Shown: positions 10,301-18,048 of the stretch, one piece after another
Layout of the letters: each line of letters begins with the position of its first letter
How positions within the stretch are numbered: the first letter of the stretch is position 1
Assembly: GCF_947492965.1 (NCBI RefSeq)
Contig: NZ_CANLOZ010000003.1
Coordinates: forward strand, 372,001-436,000
DNA from: an uncultured Aquimarina sp.
GTDB lineage: Bacteria > Bacteroidota > Bacteroidia > Flavobacteriales > Flavobacteriaceae
Direction: 5' to 3'
Length of the DNA: 64,000 nt
The notes under the pieces: generated by a model
The model's input: only the letters and a program-made list of their open reading frames with translations
Told to the model about the DNA's origin: nothing
Databases searched by the model: none
Program-made: the position numbers and the translations under genes

Positions 10301-10672
10301 CCACCCATCAGCATTGATATCTACAATACTAACACCAGTTATCCAAGAAGAGGTAGAAAAATTAGATACTTCTGAAATATCTTGGAATTTCATATTTCCA
10401 AGATTAAGATAAATTTTACTAGACACTTGATTTCCTGTAAAAATGATATCAGGTAATCCATCATTATTAAAGTCTCCAATACCTACACCACCACCATTAT
10501 AGCAATACTGAAAATCTATGGCGTTAATCTTATCATCTTCGGTGATTGTATTTTGAAACTGGATGCTTGTTTTTGATGCATGTAGTTGCGTAAATAAATA
10601 ATCCTGATTGGTTTTATTTTTACAACTAAAAAACAAAACAATAATGCAGATATGTATGAGGATGTTTTTCAA
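7313..10672 (-). CDS. FG-GAP/VCBS repeat lipoprotein with ASPIC/UnbV domain
   Basis: A 1119-residue lipoprotein with the lipobox FFSC at Cys17. Many FG-GAP/VCBS beta-propeller repeats bear calcium-loop motifs such as DFNNDGLPDI, DINADGWDDIY, DYNNDGDKDIY and DFDNDGDLDIL. A central ASPIC/UnbV segment (about 540-610, YLSSVEPILHFGISSEKIDSIQVIWPDQ) resembles that of human CRTAC1. The protein should be surface- or periplasm-anchored and bind calcium. Proteins of this architecture are common beside SusC/SusD pairs in Bacteroidota, where they probably help bind glycans, but no catalytic function is established. A strong hairpin separates it from susD, so it may be expressed at a lower level than susCD. 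Confidence 0.85.
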   Translation of the reverse strand: MKNILIHICIIVLFFSCKNKTNQDYLFTQLHASKTSIQFQNTITEDDKINAIDFQYCYNGGGVGIGDFNNDGLPDIIFTGNQVSSKIYLNLGNMKFQDISEVSNFSTSSWITGVSIVDINADGWDDIYLNVGGSDCNNNCNNLLYINKGINQKGIPSFEEQAKIFGLDDGNYSQQTIFFDYDHDGDLDAYIVHNGNTKRDRNTPIPKKYLPDHLSDYLLENTTDPNTNQIYFHNISDSLGITHKGFGLGVAINDFNNDHWPDIYVSNDFITNDLLYLNKGVNEQGIHLGFHEINQQVLSKQTYNAMGVDVGDINNDALPDILVLDMLPNDYERQKKMLAANNYDKYLLSQRNGYTPQYVHNTLQLHNGTVSNKILPTSEIGFASGIASTDWSWAPLIADYNNDGDKDIYITNGYVKDITDLDFINYSENNNIFGTPNARKEKFKTLVDQLPGIHLSNVFYQNNGSTKFTDVSSQWTKSIKTYSNGSAYADLDLDGDLDLIVNNINSPASILENHASEKNKKFLRIQLKGSSKNKHGIGSKIILWEKGQEQTQYQSVVKGYLSSVEPILHFGISSEKIDSIQVIWPDQSSQTIKDTGTNQTLSIDYKKSSYKQPIKEEFLSFEKDFNIFPYLHEENYLNDYLQQSLLSHQFNSFGPCLSSANIDTQKGDEIFIGGSKGKPGVLFKENQNGIYQPIQQFETDYEDTASIFIDIDQDGDNDLYIGSGGSDAGNSTKLLKDRIYLNNGSGSFSEKQYNVLSEIQTNTSCIASNNVTNGLQHIFIGGGVQPGKYPLSTPSFLVTNKNGTLTKSHSTFSNTGIVTDAIWADINNNKNKELIVVGQWMPIMMYHIQDEKVEEIPVQWENKDGEVIELSGWWNAIALEDFDNDGDLDILAGNQGMNGFIQPTFDRPLYVYKKDFDQNGSIDPLLAQYFETTEGISLKPVHTRDDIMKQIVSLKKKYPTYHDFAKTSFQELLSIENLEEETFRANIFQSIYAENIGNNTFRISYLPNVCQQSPINDFLVDDFDKDGYKDVLIVGNNYSAEANYGRHDAIIGIYLKGTNNGFVPIHNTESGFVVAKQSNHIISVQNKNEEKLIIATQNNDSVVVHRLNNKQSKDELSGN

Positions 10673-10694
10673 GGAATGTTTCTGAATTTTTAAA

Positions 10695-10729
10695 AACCAA
10701 GCAAACTTGTGGTAAAGGTTTGCTTGGTT
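10695..10729 (-). terminator. Hairpin between susD and the FG-GAP lipoprotein gene
   Basis: A perfect 12-bp stem (aaccaagcaaac / gtttgcttggtt) with an 11-nt loop is followed, on the minus strand, by TTTTTAAAAATTC. It looks like a rho-independent terminator placed inside the operon just after susD. Partial read-through would give high susCD and lower downstream expression, a common arrangement in polysaccharide utilisation loci. Confidence 0.7.
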
Positions 10730-10778
10730 AACTAAAACAATTAAATATTACAATCAAACTGTGGTTTACGTATTACGT

Positions 10779-12368
10779 TTAGTATCCATCGTTTTGGTTC
10801 AAATTAGGATTAGCTTGTATTTCGGATAGTGGGATCCATAAAAGCTCATCCTGTCCTGTTGTAAATACGGCAGCAGGTCCAGCTAATGATTTTGGATGAC
10901 GTCCTCCGGCAACTGTAGAACCTGGTCCTAAAATATCATCAGCCAATTCCCAACGGACTAAATCAAAAAATCGATGTCCTTCTCCAGTTAATTCCATGAT
11001 ACGTTCATCAATAATGGCTTGTTCTACTTCTTCTTTAGTTAGGGTATTAGGTAATAAAGAGATTTGTGCACGTTCTCTAACTTGATTAATAAAGGGAATA
11101 GCATCTGGTGTAGCCCCATTTTCATTTAGCGCTTCAGCGAGCATTAATAGCACATCGGCATAGCGTATAATTCTCCAATTGGTCCCCAAAGTATGTCCAA
11201 AGCCAGGAATTTCTGCACTAGACAAGCCTTCATCTAAACCTGCATATTTTCTGGAGAATAATGCAGGAACTCCTAGATTTTGTGCTACTTCTATACTTGG
11301 AGCAAAGTCCTCTGTAAAAGGGGCTCCACCATATCCAGTGGCTCCGGGATAGTCAAAGGCAATTGTTCTATTTCGTCTTATCACATCTCCATTGTCTTCG
11401 AAAACTTGAAGTATATGTGGATTGATTACATGTCCCTGATCCAAACTTACGTGTGGAGGAGAATAGTCAATATGCCAGTTAGACTGAGATCCAGTAAGTG
11501 GCGCGTCTGCTCCCCATACAAAATTGTCTTGCGCCACATACTGAAGCTCATATACTGATTCTGAATTGTTTTCTAACGTTGGGTTTGATGAAAAGTTATC
11601 CCCATAATTATCAGATGGAAGTAGAGAGTATCCTAAAGTGGTTACTTCTGTGAAATCTGCAATAGCATTTGTCCAATTTTCTAAATATAAATAGGTTTTA
11701 CCACGCAAAGCCAGTGCTGATCCTCTAGTAGGTCGTCCTATGTCGTTTTCTCCCCAGGACTGAGGTAGTCTATTAATAGCTTCGGTCAGGTCTGCAATGA
11801 TTGCATCATTGAACATAGCAGGTGTAGCATTCGATGGGAAGAATTCTTCTGGATTTTGAGGATCTGGTGTTTTCATAACCAGTGGTGCGGTTCCAAATAG
11901 GTTTAGTAAATACCAATTACAAAATGCTCTTTGAAAATGTGCTTGTCCTAATATTTCATTTTGTACATCACCCGACAACACGTTATTACTGGCATCTTCT
12001 TCAATAATTTTATTCGCTCTTGCAATAGATTGATATAACTGTGGATATAAATCCACTGCCCATCTCGAGATACCCGGTTGTCCTTCTAAAGTAGACATAG
12101 TGGTATTTTGTTGAAACGGAATAACATTATAAGCATCTGATCTAAGCATAGCACCTGTATGAATTACACGGCCCCAGAATAAAACTGCAGTAATAGGGTG
12201 GTACATTCCGTTAACAGCTAACCTAAAATCATTTTCCGTTTGGAAAAACTCTGGTTCTGCTACGTTATTTGGATTCGAAATATTAAGATCTTCTTCATCA
12301 CAACTATAATAGAATGCGACAAAAAGTAACAACATTATAAGAGGTAGTATTTTTTTAATCGTTTTCAT
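10779..12368 (-). CDS. SusD/RagB family glycan-binding outer-membrane lipoprotein
   Basis: A 529-residue lipoprotein with signal sequence and lipobox ending YYSC (Cys23). It has the SusD layout: helical TPR-like units (EIIEEDASNNVLSGDVQNEILGQAHFQRAFCNWYLLNLFG) and the C-terminal family signature RYADVLLMLAEALNE...FINQVRERA...IIDERIMELTGEGHRFFDLVRW. SusD proteins cap the SusC barrel on the cell surface and capture oligosaccharides or glycosides. The gene starts 18 bp after the susC stop codon, so the two are certainly co-transcribed. The bound ligand cannot be deduced from the sequence. Confidence 0.95.
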   Translation of the reverse strand: MKTIKKILPLIMLLLFVAFYYSCDEEDLNISNPNNVAEPEFFQTENDFRLAVNGMYHPITAVLFWGRVIHTGAMLRSDAYNVIPFQQNTTMSTLEGQPGISRWAVDLYPQLYQSIARANKIIEEDASNNVLSGDVQNEILGQAHFQRAFCNWYLLNLFGTAPLVMKTPDPQNPEEFFPSNATPAMFNDAIIADLTEAINRLPQSWGENDIGRPTRGSALALRGKTYLYLENWTNAIADFTEVTTLGYSLLPSDNYGDNFSSNPTLENNSESVYELQYVAQDNFVWGADAPLTGSQSNWHIDYSPPHVSLDQGHVINPHILQVFEDNGDVIRRNRTIAFDYPGATGYGGAPFTEDFAPSIEVAQNLGVPALFSRKYAGLDEGLSSAEIPGFGHTLGTNWRIIRYADVLLMLAEALNENGATPDAIPFINQVRERAQISLLPNTLTKEEVEQAIIDERIMELTGEGHRFFDLVRWELADDILGPGSTVAGGRHPKSLAGPAAVFTTGQDELLWIPLSEIQANPNLNQNDGY

Positions 12369-12386
12369 TAGTATATTTTTTATTTT

Positions 12387-15300
12387 TTAAAAAGACATTT
12401 GTAAACCAAAAGTAAAAGTACGTGGTCTAGGCTGTGCTCTTACGTCTAATCCTCTGTCAAAAACAGAGTCAGCACTGGTTAAAGGTGTAAAACCAAAGAA
12501 TCCTCTATTGGTTCCTAATCCGCTATTATTGGATCCAATTTCGGGGTCATAACCTGAGTAATCGGTAATAGTAAATAAGTTTTGAACATTTACGAATGCT
12601 CTGGCATTAGAAACCCATTTCTTTCCAACAAGATCGGTTAAGTTATACCCTATTTCTAAGGTTTTAAGACGGAAAAAAGAACCGTCCTCAACAAAGAAAT
12701 CTGAAGGAAGCTGATTCCCTGCAGTATCCTGGGTGGTTACTCTAGGGAGATTGGTATTAGGATTTTCTGGAGTATAAGCATCCCTTACAATTCCTAGTTT
12801 ATTGTCATCTAGGAAGAAGTATCCAAAGAATTTGGTAACATTATAAATTTCATTTCCCTGAACACCATTAAAGAAAGCGCCAAGATCCCAATTTTTATAA
12901 TTTACAGAAAGATTAATACCATATGCAAAGTCTGGAGTTGGATCTCCTAAATATGTTTGATCTTCATCGTTTATAATTCCATCGTTGTTAATATCAACTC
13001 TTCTAAAATCTCCAGGTTGTAATAAAGCTCTACGATCTGGATCGTTTGCTAAAAAAGGATCATTGTCGATTTCTGCTTGGTTATTATAGATTCCATCTGT
13101 TCTGAACCCAAAGAAAAACCCAAGTGGTTGTCCAACTTCAAAACGGTTTGCTCTTAATCCTTCTTCATTATAGGATGGTCCAACAATAGGATTTGGAGAA
13201 TCAGTTAGTTCATTGTCAATAGCAGAAATATTAAAGCCTACATTAAAAGTTAAATCACCACCAGTATCGTAATTATACGCAGCTTCAAATTCGAAACCTT
13301 TATTATTAATAGAAGATGCGTTCTGGAATACAGGATTCACGGATCCGTTGGAATCGGGAATAGCAACTGCTTGTATAACATCTTCATTATCTCTATTAAA
13401 GTAATCTAAACTTAATTTTAAAGCATTGTTTAATAATGAGGTATCAATACCGAAATTAATGGTTGTTGAAGTTTCAAAACTTAGTGTAGGATCTACCAAG
13501 CTAGTAATAGCAAATCCAGGAATTTGTCCTGCTGCACCACCAACAGTAATCGGAGAGTTGGGTTCTACTACTGATTGATTAGAAAAAGGATCAACATTTT
13601 GAGACCCTAATTCTCCATATCCAGCTCTTACTTTTAAATAATTAAAAAGTCCTTCTTGGTTAAAGAAATTTTCATCACTTACGACCCATCCTGCAGAGAA
13701 GGAAGGGAATGTTCCTGTATTAAAACCATCCGCAAATAAAGAAGTTTCATCACGTCTTACGATAGCCGTAAGTAAATACTTTTGTTTGTAATTGTAGTTA
13801 ACACGTCCAAAAACGGAGAATAATTTATTATCAAAACGCCCACCACCTGAATTTATAATATTATCCGTAAACTGTGCGATATTGGTTATATTGTTACTTG
13901 GTAGTCCTTCCGCATAAATAGCTAGTGTGTTTGTTGTAATATCCTGACGGGCACCTCCAGCAAGAAGATCAAAGTTATGATCACCAATGCTCTTTTTATA
14001 ATTAAGTGTTGGTTCTACGTTGGTAGCATATCGTTCTCCCCGTACTTCGGTAAGGTCATTTAGTGGATTGGCATTTACTTCACTATCTATATTACTCTGA
14101 AAAAAAGTAGGTTGGAATGTGTTTCTATAAAAACTTGTATACTCAGTACCGAAATTAAGTTTAGCGGTAAGTCCTTCTATTATTTCATAGGAAATATTTA
14201 TGTTGCCTAAGAAATTGCGTTCGATATTTTGATCGTCAACTAATTGTGCATTAGCAAATTTATTAGTTCCTCCAATTCCAAATACGGGATCACTAATCGC
14301 TTCAAAACCTCCATCATTTTCTGGGGCAAAAGGACGAATTATAGGAACTGTTCCTCCTTGATTTCCGAAGGCATTATTTCGCGTAAATCGGTTTTCAGAA
14401 AAACCAAATGATTCTTGGATTTTTAGTTGACCCAATTTGAATTCACTATTTAAGCGAGCGTTCTTTCGATTAAACTCCTCACTTATAAGAAGTCCTTCTT
14501 CATCATAATAATTGGCACTAAAAAAGTATTTAGAATTCTCACCACCTCCAGAGATATTGAAACCAAAATCTTGAATGGTTCCCATATTGATGGTTAGATC
14601 TTGAAAATCTGTATTGATACCTGGATCCGCGATGTCACCTGGTTGGCCATCATTAATTCTTCGTTGATTTAGAAAAGCAATATATTCTGGGCCATTTAGT
14701 AGATCCAATTTTTTGGATTGCGTATTAACACCACTTCTTACATCTATGTTTACTGTTGGACTGGCATTTTTTTTCCCTCTATTGGTAGTTACGATAATAA
14801 CTCCATTAGCAGCTCTGGATCCATAGATTGCTGCAGAAGTTGCGTCTTTTAATACTTGAAGATTGACAATATCTTTAGAATTTAGATAGTTGATATTGTC
14901 TGTAATAGTACCATCAACAACATAGAGCGGAAAAGAATTGGTTAAAGAGCTTACACCTCTAACAAATACATTGGCTGGACTACCAGGAGCACCACCGGCA
15001 GTTTCAACCTGCACTCCCGCAAGTTTTCCCTGCAAAGCTGCAGTTGGGTTGGCAGTTACTACTTGGTTGATGTCTTCGGATTTAATCTGAGATATTGCTC
15101 CCGTAACATCTCTTTTGGATTGTGATCCGTATCCAACAATAACTACCTCATCCAATGCTGCAGCATCTTCTTGTAATAGAGCATCTATTGTGGTTTGACC
15201 ATTTACAGGAATTTCCTGAGCGATAAAACCAACATAGCTGAAGATAAGTATAGCATCAGGAGCTACATTGTCTAAAGTGTATTTTCCGTCAAAATCTGAA

Positions 15301-15458
15301 GTTGTTCCATTGGTGGTTCCTTTTACCAAGATATTTGCTCCCGGCAAAGGACCGTTAGGTTCTGTTACTGTTCCAGAAACAGTTTGTTGCGCATATATTA
15401 AGGTAGTACTTAATCCAAGCAGCAACATCATTATACGATTACATATTTTTTGCCTCAT
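12387..15458 (-). CDS. SusC/RagA family TonB-dependent outer-membrane transporter
   Basis: I take the start at the ATG complementary to 15456-15458, 14 codons inside the ORF-track start. From there MRQKICNRIMMLLLGLSTTLIYAQ forms a normal signal peptide, giving about 1023 residues. A carboxypeptidase-like regulatory domain follows (VSGTVTEPNGPLPGANILVKGT...DGKYTL), then the TonB-box region EVVIVGYGSQSKRDVTGAI, the plug domain and a long beta-barrel ending in FTFGLQMSF with a terminal Phe. It imports the ligand captured by the partner SusD across the outer membrane, powered by TonB. A Bacteroidota-type promoter lies about 90 bp upstream. Confidence 0.95.
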   Translation of the reverse strand: MRQKICNRIMMLLLGLSTTLIYAQQTVSGTVTEPNGPLPGANILVKGTTNGTTSDFDGKYTLDNVAPDAILIFSYVGFIAQEIPVNGQTTIDALLQEDAAALDEVVIVGYGSQSKRDVTGAISQIKSEDINQVVTANPTAALQGKLAGVQVETAGGAPGSPANVFVRGVSSLTNSFPLYVVDGTITDNINYLNSKDIVNLQVLKDATSAAIYGSRAANGVIIVTTNRGKKNASPTVNIDVRSGVNTQSKKLDLLNGPEYIAFLNQRRINDGQPGDIADPGINTDFQDLTINMGTIQDFGFNISGGGENSKYFFSANYYDEEGLLISEEFNRKNARLNSEFKLGQLKIQESFGFSENRFTRNNAFGNQGGTVPIIRPFAPENDGGFEAISDPVFGIGGTNKFANAQLVDDQNIERNFLGNINISYEIIEGLTAKLNFGTEYTSFYRNTFQPTFFQSNIDSEVNANPLNDLTEVRGERYATNVEPTLNYKKSIGDHNFDLLAGGARQDITTNTLAIYAEGLPSNNITNIAQFTDNIINSGGGRFDNKLFSVFGRVNYNYKQKYLLTAIVRRDETSLFADGFNTGTFPSFSAGWVVSDENFFNQEGLFNYLKVRAGYGELGSQNVDPFSNQSVVEPNSPITVGGAAGQIPGFAITSLVDPTLSFETSTTINFGIDTSLLNNALKLSLDYFNRDNEDVIQAVAIPDSNGSVNPVFQNASSINNKGFEFEAAYNYDTGGDLTFNVGFNISAIDNELTDSPNPIVGPSYNEEGLRANRFEVGQPLGFFFGFRTDGIYNNQAEIDNDPFLANDPDRRALLQPGDFRRVDINNDGIINDEDQTYLGDPTPDFAYGINLSVNYKNWDLGAFFNGVQGNEIYNVTKFFGYFFLDDNKLGIVRDAYTPENPNTNLPRVTTQDTAGNQLPSDFFVEDGSFFRLKTLEIGYNLTDLVGKKWVSNARAFVNVQNLFTITDYSGYDPEIGSNNSGLGTNRGFFGFTPLTSADSVFDRGLDVRAQPRPRTFTFGLQMSF

Positions 15459-15547
15459 ATGATTTGTGTGTTTGTTAATGATTTTCTGTCTTTTCGACAA
15501 AATTTGAGTAAAGAATAAATTATGCTATGATACTCTATGCTACTATA

Positions 15548-15577
15548 CAAAAGTAGAATATTTATTTTTATATCAAA
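15548..15577 (-). promoter_or_regulatory. Bacteroidota-type promoter of the susCD operon
   Basis: On the minus strand TTTG (15574-15577) is followed after 18 nt by TACTTTTG (15548-15555). This matches the known Bacteroidota consensus TTTG / TAnnTTTG for the housekeeping sigma factor. Transcription would begin near 15541, leaving a leader of about 80 nt before the susC ATG. Confidence 0.6.
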
Positions 15578-15745
15578 ATTTTATTGCATTATATTTTGAA
15601 TTATTCGTAATTAAACGTGTAAAAAATTAGATATATGAAATAGTTTCAGTTGATGTTTAATAAGACATGCTAAATTTAAAAGAGAGGTGTATTCCCTTTG
15701 TAGTATAGTTCGAAAAGGAAGGTAAAACCAAAATAGATTATGGAT

Positions 15746-16762
15746 CTATAAAGAGTTTCTTTGTCTTAAATAGGTAGGTGTAATTTCTTTGATAGGATTG
15801 CCTTCTTTTACAAAATGAGCAGCTTTTTTTGCCATTAGCGTAAAATCGGTGGAGATCGTAGTGATACCTCCAAAGGCAATTTCTTTCACAATATTATCAT
15901 CATGAGCCAGAATACCAATATCTGCTCCAATTCGATACTCCATTTTTCGAGCATCTTTTAAAACCTTCCAGAGTTGAGTATCACTGATAGAAAAGTAGGC
16001 AGTACTTTTCTTAAGTGTATTCGGTTCATAACTATCTAATACAATTCCATTGATTTGATAATTATCAACATATCTATTAAAAGCTGCTAAAATCTCTGGA
16101 GGGAAGTCAGAATTTTTTTTGAAGAATAACACAAATCTGTCATACTTTTTTATCTGTGGAGTAAGTTCTTCTAATTTTTGATAGGTAATATCTTCAAATT
16201 CCTGTGAAACATAAGAATAATCTTTAGGCATTTTTAGGTAACGATCCACAATTAATAATCGATCTGATGGAATCTGCTTTAGCATGGCAGGAACTTCTTC
16301 TTCTTGTATCGGGGCGATTACATACATTCCGTATTTACGAGATATATTGTCTAAGATTGTTTTAAATAAACTAAGATTATTATGATGAAAGAAGACATCA
16401 ATATGGTATTTTTTACCAAGTTCTTTTCTAAAGGTATTGTAAAAATCTTCTTGAAAACTATGAAATGCAAATAAAATCAATGCTACTTTTAAGGTAACAT
16501 TCGTTTCTTCACTAATAATATAATAACCTTTTAGATTTTTGGATTCTACAAGCCCTCTTTCCTTTAGCTCAGTATATGCTTTTACAAAAGTTTTTCGTGC
16601 ATATCCGACTTCTGCAACCATTTCATTAATAGAAGGAAGTTTATCTCCTACTTTCAATACCCCAGCATCAATTGCATCTATAATACCGTTCACAATTTGC
16701 TCGTGTTTTGATAAGCTATTGATATCTTGTAGATCGTATATTTTTTGAAGTAATGGAGACAT
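15746..16762 (-). CDS. GntR-family transcriptional regulator with LacI-like sensor domain
   Basis: A 338-residue protein. Residues about 15-85 form a GntR winged helix-turn-helix (HEQIVNGIIDAIDAGVLKVGDKLPSINEMVAEVGYARKTFVKAYTELKERGLVESKNLKGYYI). From about residue 95 it has a periplasmic-binding-protein/LacI-type effector domain (VALILFAFHSFQEDFYNTFRKELG...IGILAHDDNIVKEIAFGGITTIS). This domain pair is common in Bacteroidota sugar loci such as those for fucose or arabinose. It lies directly upstream of susC in the same orientation and is the obvious candidate to control the locus in response to a sugar or its breakdown product. Confidence 0.88.
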   Translation of the reverse strand: MSPLLQKIYDLQDINSLSKHEQIVNGIIDAIDAGVLKVGDKLPSINEMVAEVGYARKTFVKAYTELKERGLVESKNLKGYYIISEETNVTLKVALILFAFHSFQEDFYNTFRKELGKKYHIDVFFHHNNLSLFKTILDNISRKYGMYVIAPIQEEEVPAMLKQIPSDRLLIVDRYLKMPKDYSYVSQEFEDITYQKLEELTPQIKKYDRFVLFFKKNSDFPPEILAAFNRYVDNYQINGIVLDSYEPNTLKKSTAYFSISDTQLWKVLKDARKMEYRIGADIGILAHDDNIVKEIAFGGITTISTDFTLMAKKAAHFVKEGNPIKEITPTYLRQRNSL

Positions 16763-16928
16763 AATTATAGTAAGCTTCTGATACGTATAAAATTAAACTT
16801 AATTCATAGATTCCAAAAATTTTACTTGTTGGATTAGTTTTTGTTATAGGTATCTAAGCTTCATTACTTCTCACTTACAAGAAGAATTGATTATTGAAGT
16901 TTATGTATCTAGAAAGTAAAAACTACTA

Positions 16929-17384
16929 TTATAAAATTTTAGCAACCTCTTGATTTACAAACTCAAGAAATCTTTCGTCTTTTTCTGTAAACGGATCTGG
17001 AGTTTCCGAATCGATATCTATTTGACCAATATTTTCACCATCCTTAAACAAGGGAATTACGATTTCGGATTTTACTGTAAAGCTACATGCAATATAATTA
17101 TCTTGAGCTTGAACATCGGGAACAACAAAATTCTCATTCGATACTGCTACTTGTCCACAGATTCCTTTTCCAAAAGGTATTATTTCATGATCTGTTGGCT
17201 CACCAACATAGGTACGAAGCTTTAATTCCTCCTTATCACCATTTCTAAAATAGAAACCAACCCAATCATAATAATCAATATGATCATTCAGTAATTTACA
17301 TACTTCATGAAGGCGATCGGTTACATTTTTTTCTGGATTATCAAGTATATTAACAACTTCTGGCTTTAATTTTTCAAATGGCAT
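16929..17384 (-). CDS. GAF-domain protein, probable free methionine-(R)-sulfoxide reductase
   Basis: A 151-residue single-domain protein spanning one GAF fold (DYYDWVGFYFRNGDKEELKLRTYVGEPTDHEIIPFGKGICGQVAVSNENFVVPDVQAQDNYIACSFTVKSEIVIPL). GKGICG and YIACS...SEIVIPL match the cysteine positions of the fRMsr family (E. coli MsrC/YebR), which reduces free methionine-R-sulfoxide with thioredoxin. The third Cys of the E. coli enzyme is not evident, so a sensory GAF protein remains possible. It is transcribed away from the copper operon and separated from the sugar locus by 166 bp in which I see no feature. Confidence 0.75.
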   Translation of the reverse strand: MPFEKLKPEVVNILDNPEKNVTDRLHEVCKLLNDHIDYYDWVGFYFRNGDKEELKLRTYVGEPTDHEIIPFGKGICGQVAVSNENFVVPDVQAQDNYIACSFTVKSEIVIPLFKDGENIGQIDIDSETPDPFTEKDERFLEFVNQEVAKIL

Positions 17385-17524
17385 TCCTTACAATTTTTCC
17401 GGCTAAAATATCTAAAATATTTAAGATTGACAGATTTTTAGAATGGTATTGTTTTGTTAAAAGTTTCTAAGGGAAATGTAAAAAAACAGCAATTCTTTAA
17501 ATATTATGTATTTTTGTTTTATCA

Positions 17525-17941
17525 ATGAAACATATTTTTCAGAAAATATCATCTCTTTTATTAGCATCTTTAGTGCTTATTTCTACGTTTTCTTTTACTG
17601 TAGAGAAACACTATTGCGGTCGTTTCTTAGTGGATGTAGCAGTGTATTCAAAAGCCAAAGATTGTGGTATGGATATGATGGACCATGACGATTCATCAGA
17701 TGACCATGTGAAAAAAAAATCCTGTTGTAAAGACGAAATAGTAGTTTTAGAAGGTCAGGATGAACTCAAAGTATCATTTGATCAATTAGAGTTTTCTGAT
17801 CAATTATTTATAACTTCTTTCTTTTATTCTTTTGCAGATCTTTTCCTTTTGCAAAAGGAAAAAGCATTTATTCCAAAAGAGTATTCTCCTCCCGAAAGGT
17901 ATAAGGACATACAAATCTTATTCGAGACTTTTTTAATTTGA
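17525..17941 (+). CDS. HYC_CC_PP family secreted protein
   Basis: A 138-residue protein with an N-terminal signal (QKISSLLLASLVLISTFSFTV). It carries the three spaced motifs for which this Bacteroidota family is named: KHYCG (about residue 28), KKSCCKD (about residue 65) and YSPPERY near the C terminus. A Met/Asp/His-rich stretch (GMDMMDHDDSSDDH) precedes the CC pair. The biochemical function is unknown. The Cys, His and Met residues and its position at the head of a Cu/Ag efflux operon suggest periplasmic metal binding, which is inference. A -7-like TATTTTTG (17509-17516) ends only 8 nt before the ATG, so the leader would be very short; no clear -33 box accompanies it. Confidence 0.75.
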   Translation: MKHIFQKISSLLLASLVLISTFSFTVEKHYCGRFLVDVAVYSKAKDCGMDMMDHDDSSDDHVKKKSCCKDEIVVLEGQDELKVSFDQLEFSDQLFITSFFYSFADLFLLQKEKAFIPKEYSPPERYKDIQILFETFLI

Positions 17942-18048
17942 TTTAGACTATTGTTGTTTGTTGGACAAAACTAGGTTTTGTTTGATACGAATCTTTGGTT
18001 GTTTTATAGCAAGCAAATAAAACTGATAATAGACTAAATTATATATGT

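Noticed and set aside
17506-17688. 60-residue plus-strand ORF overlapping the HYC_CC_PP gene
   Set aside because: It is an alternative frame of the same DNA; the 138-residue frame has the signal peptide and family motifs.
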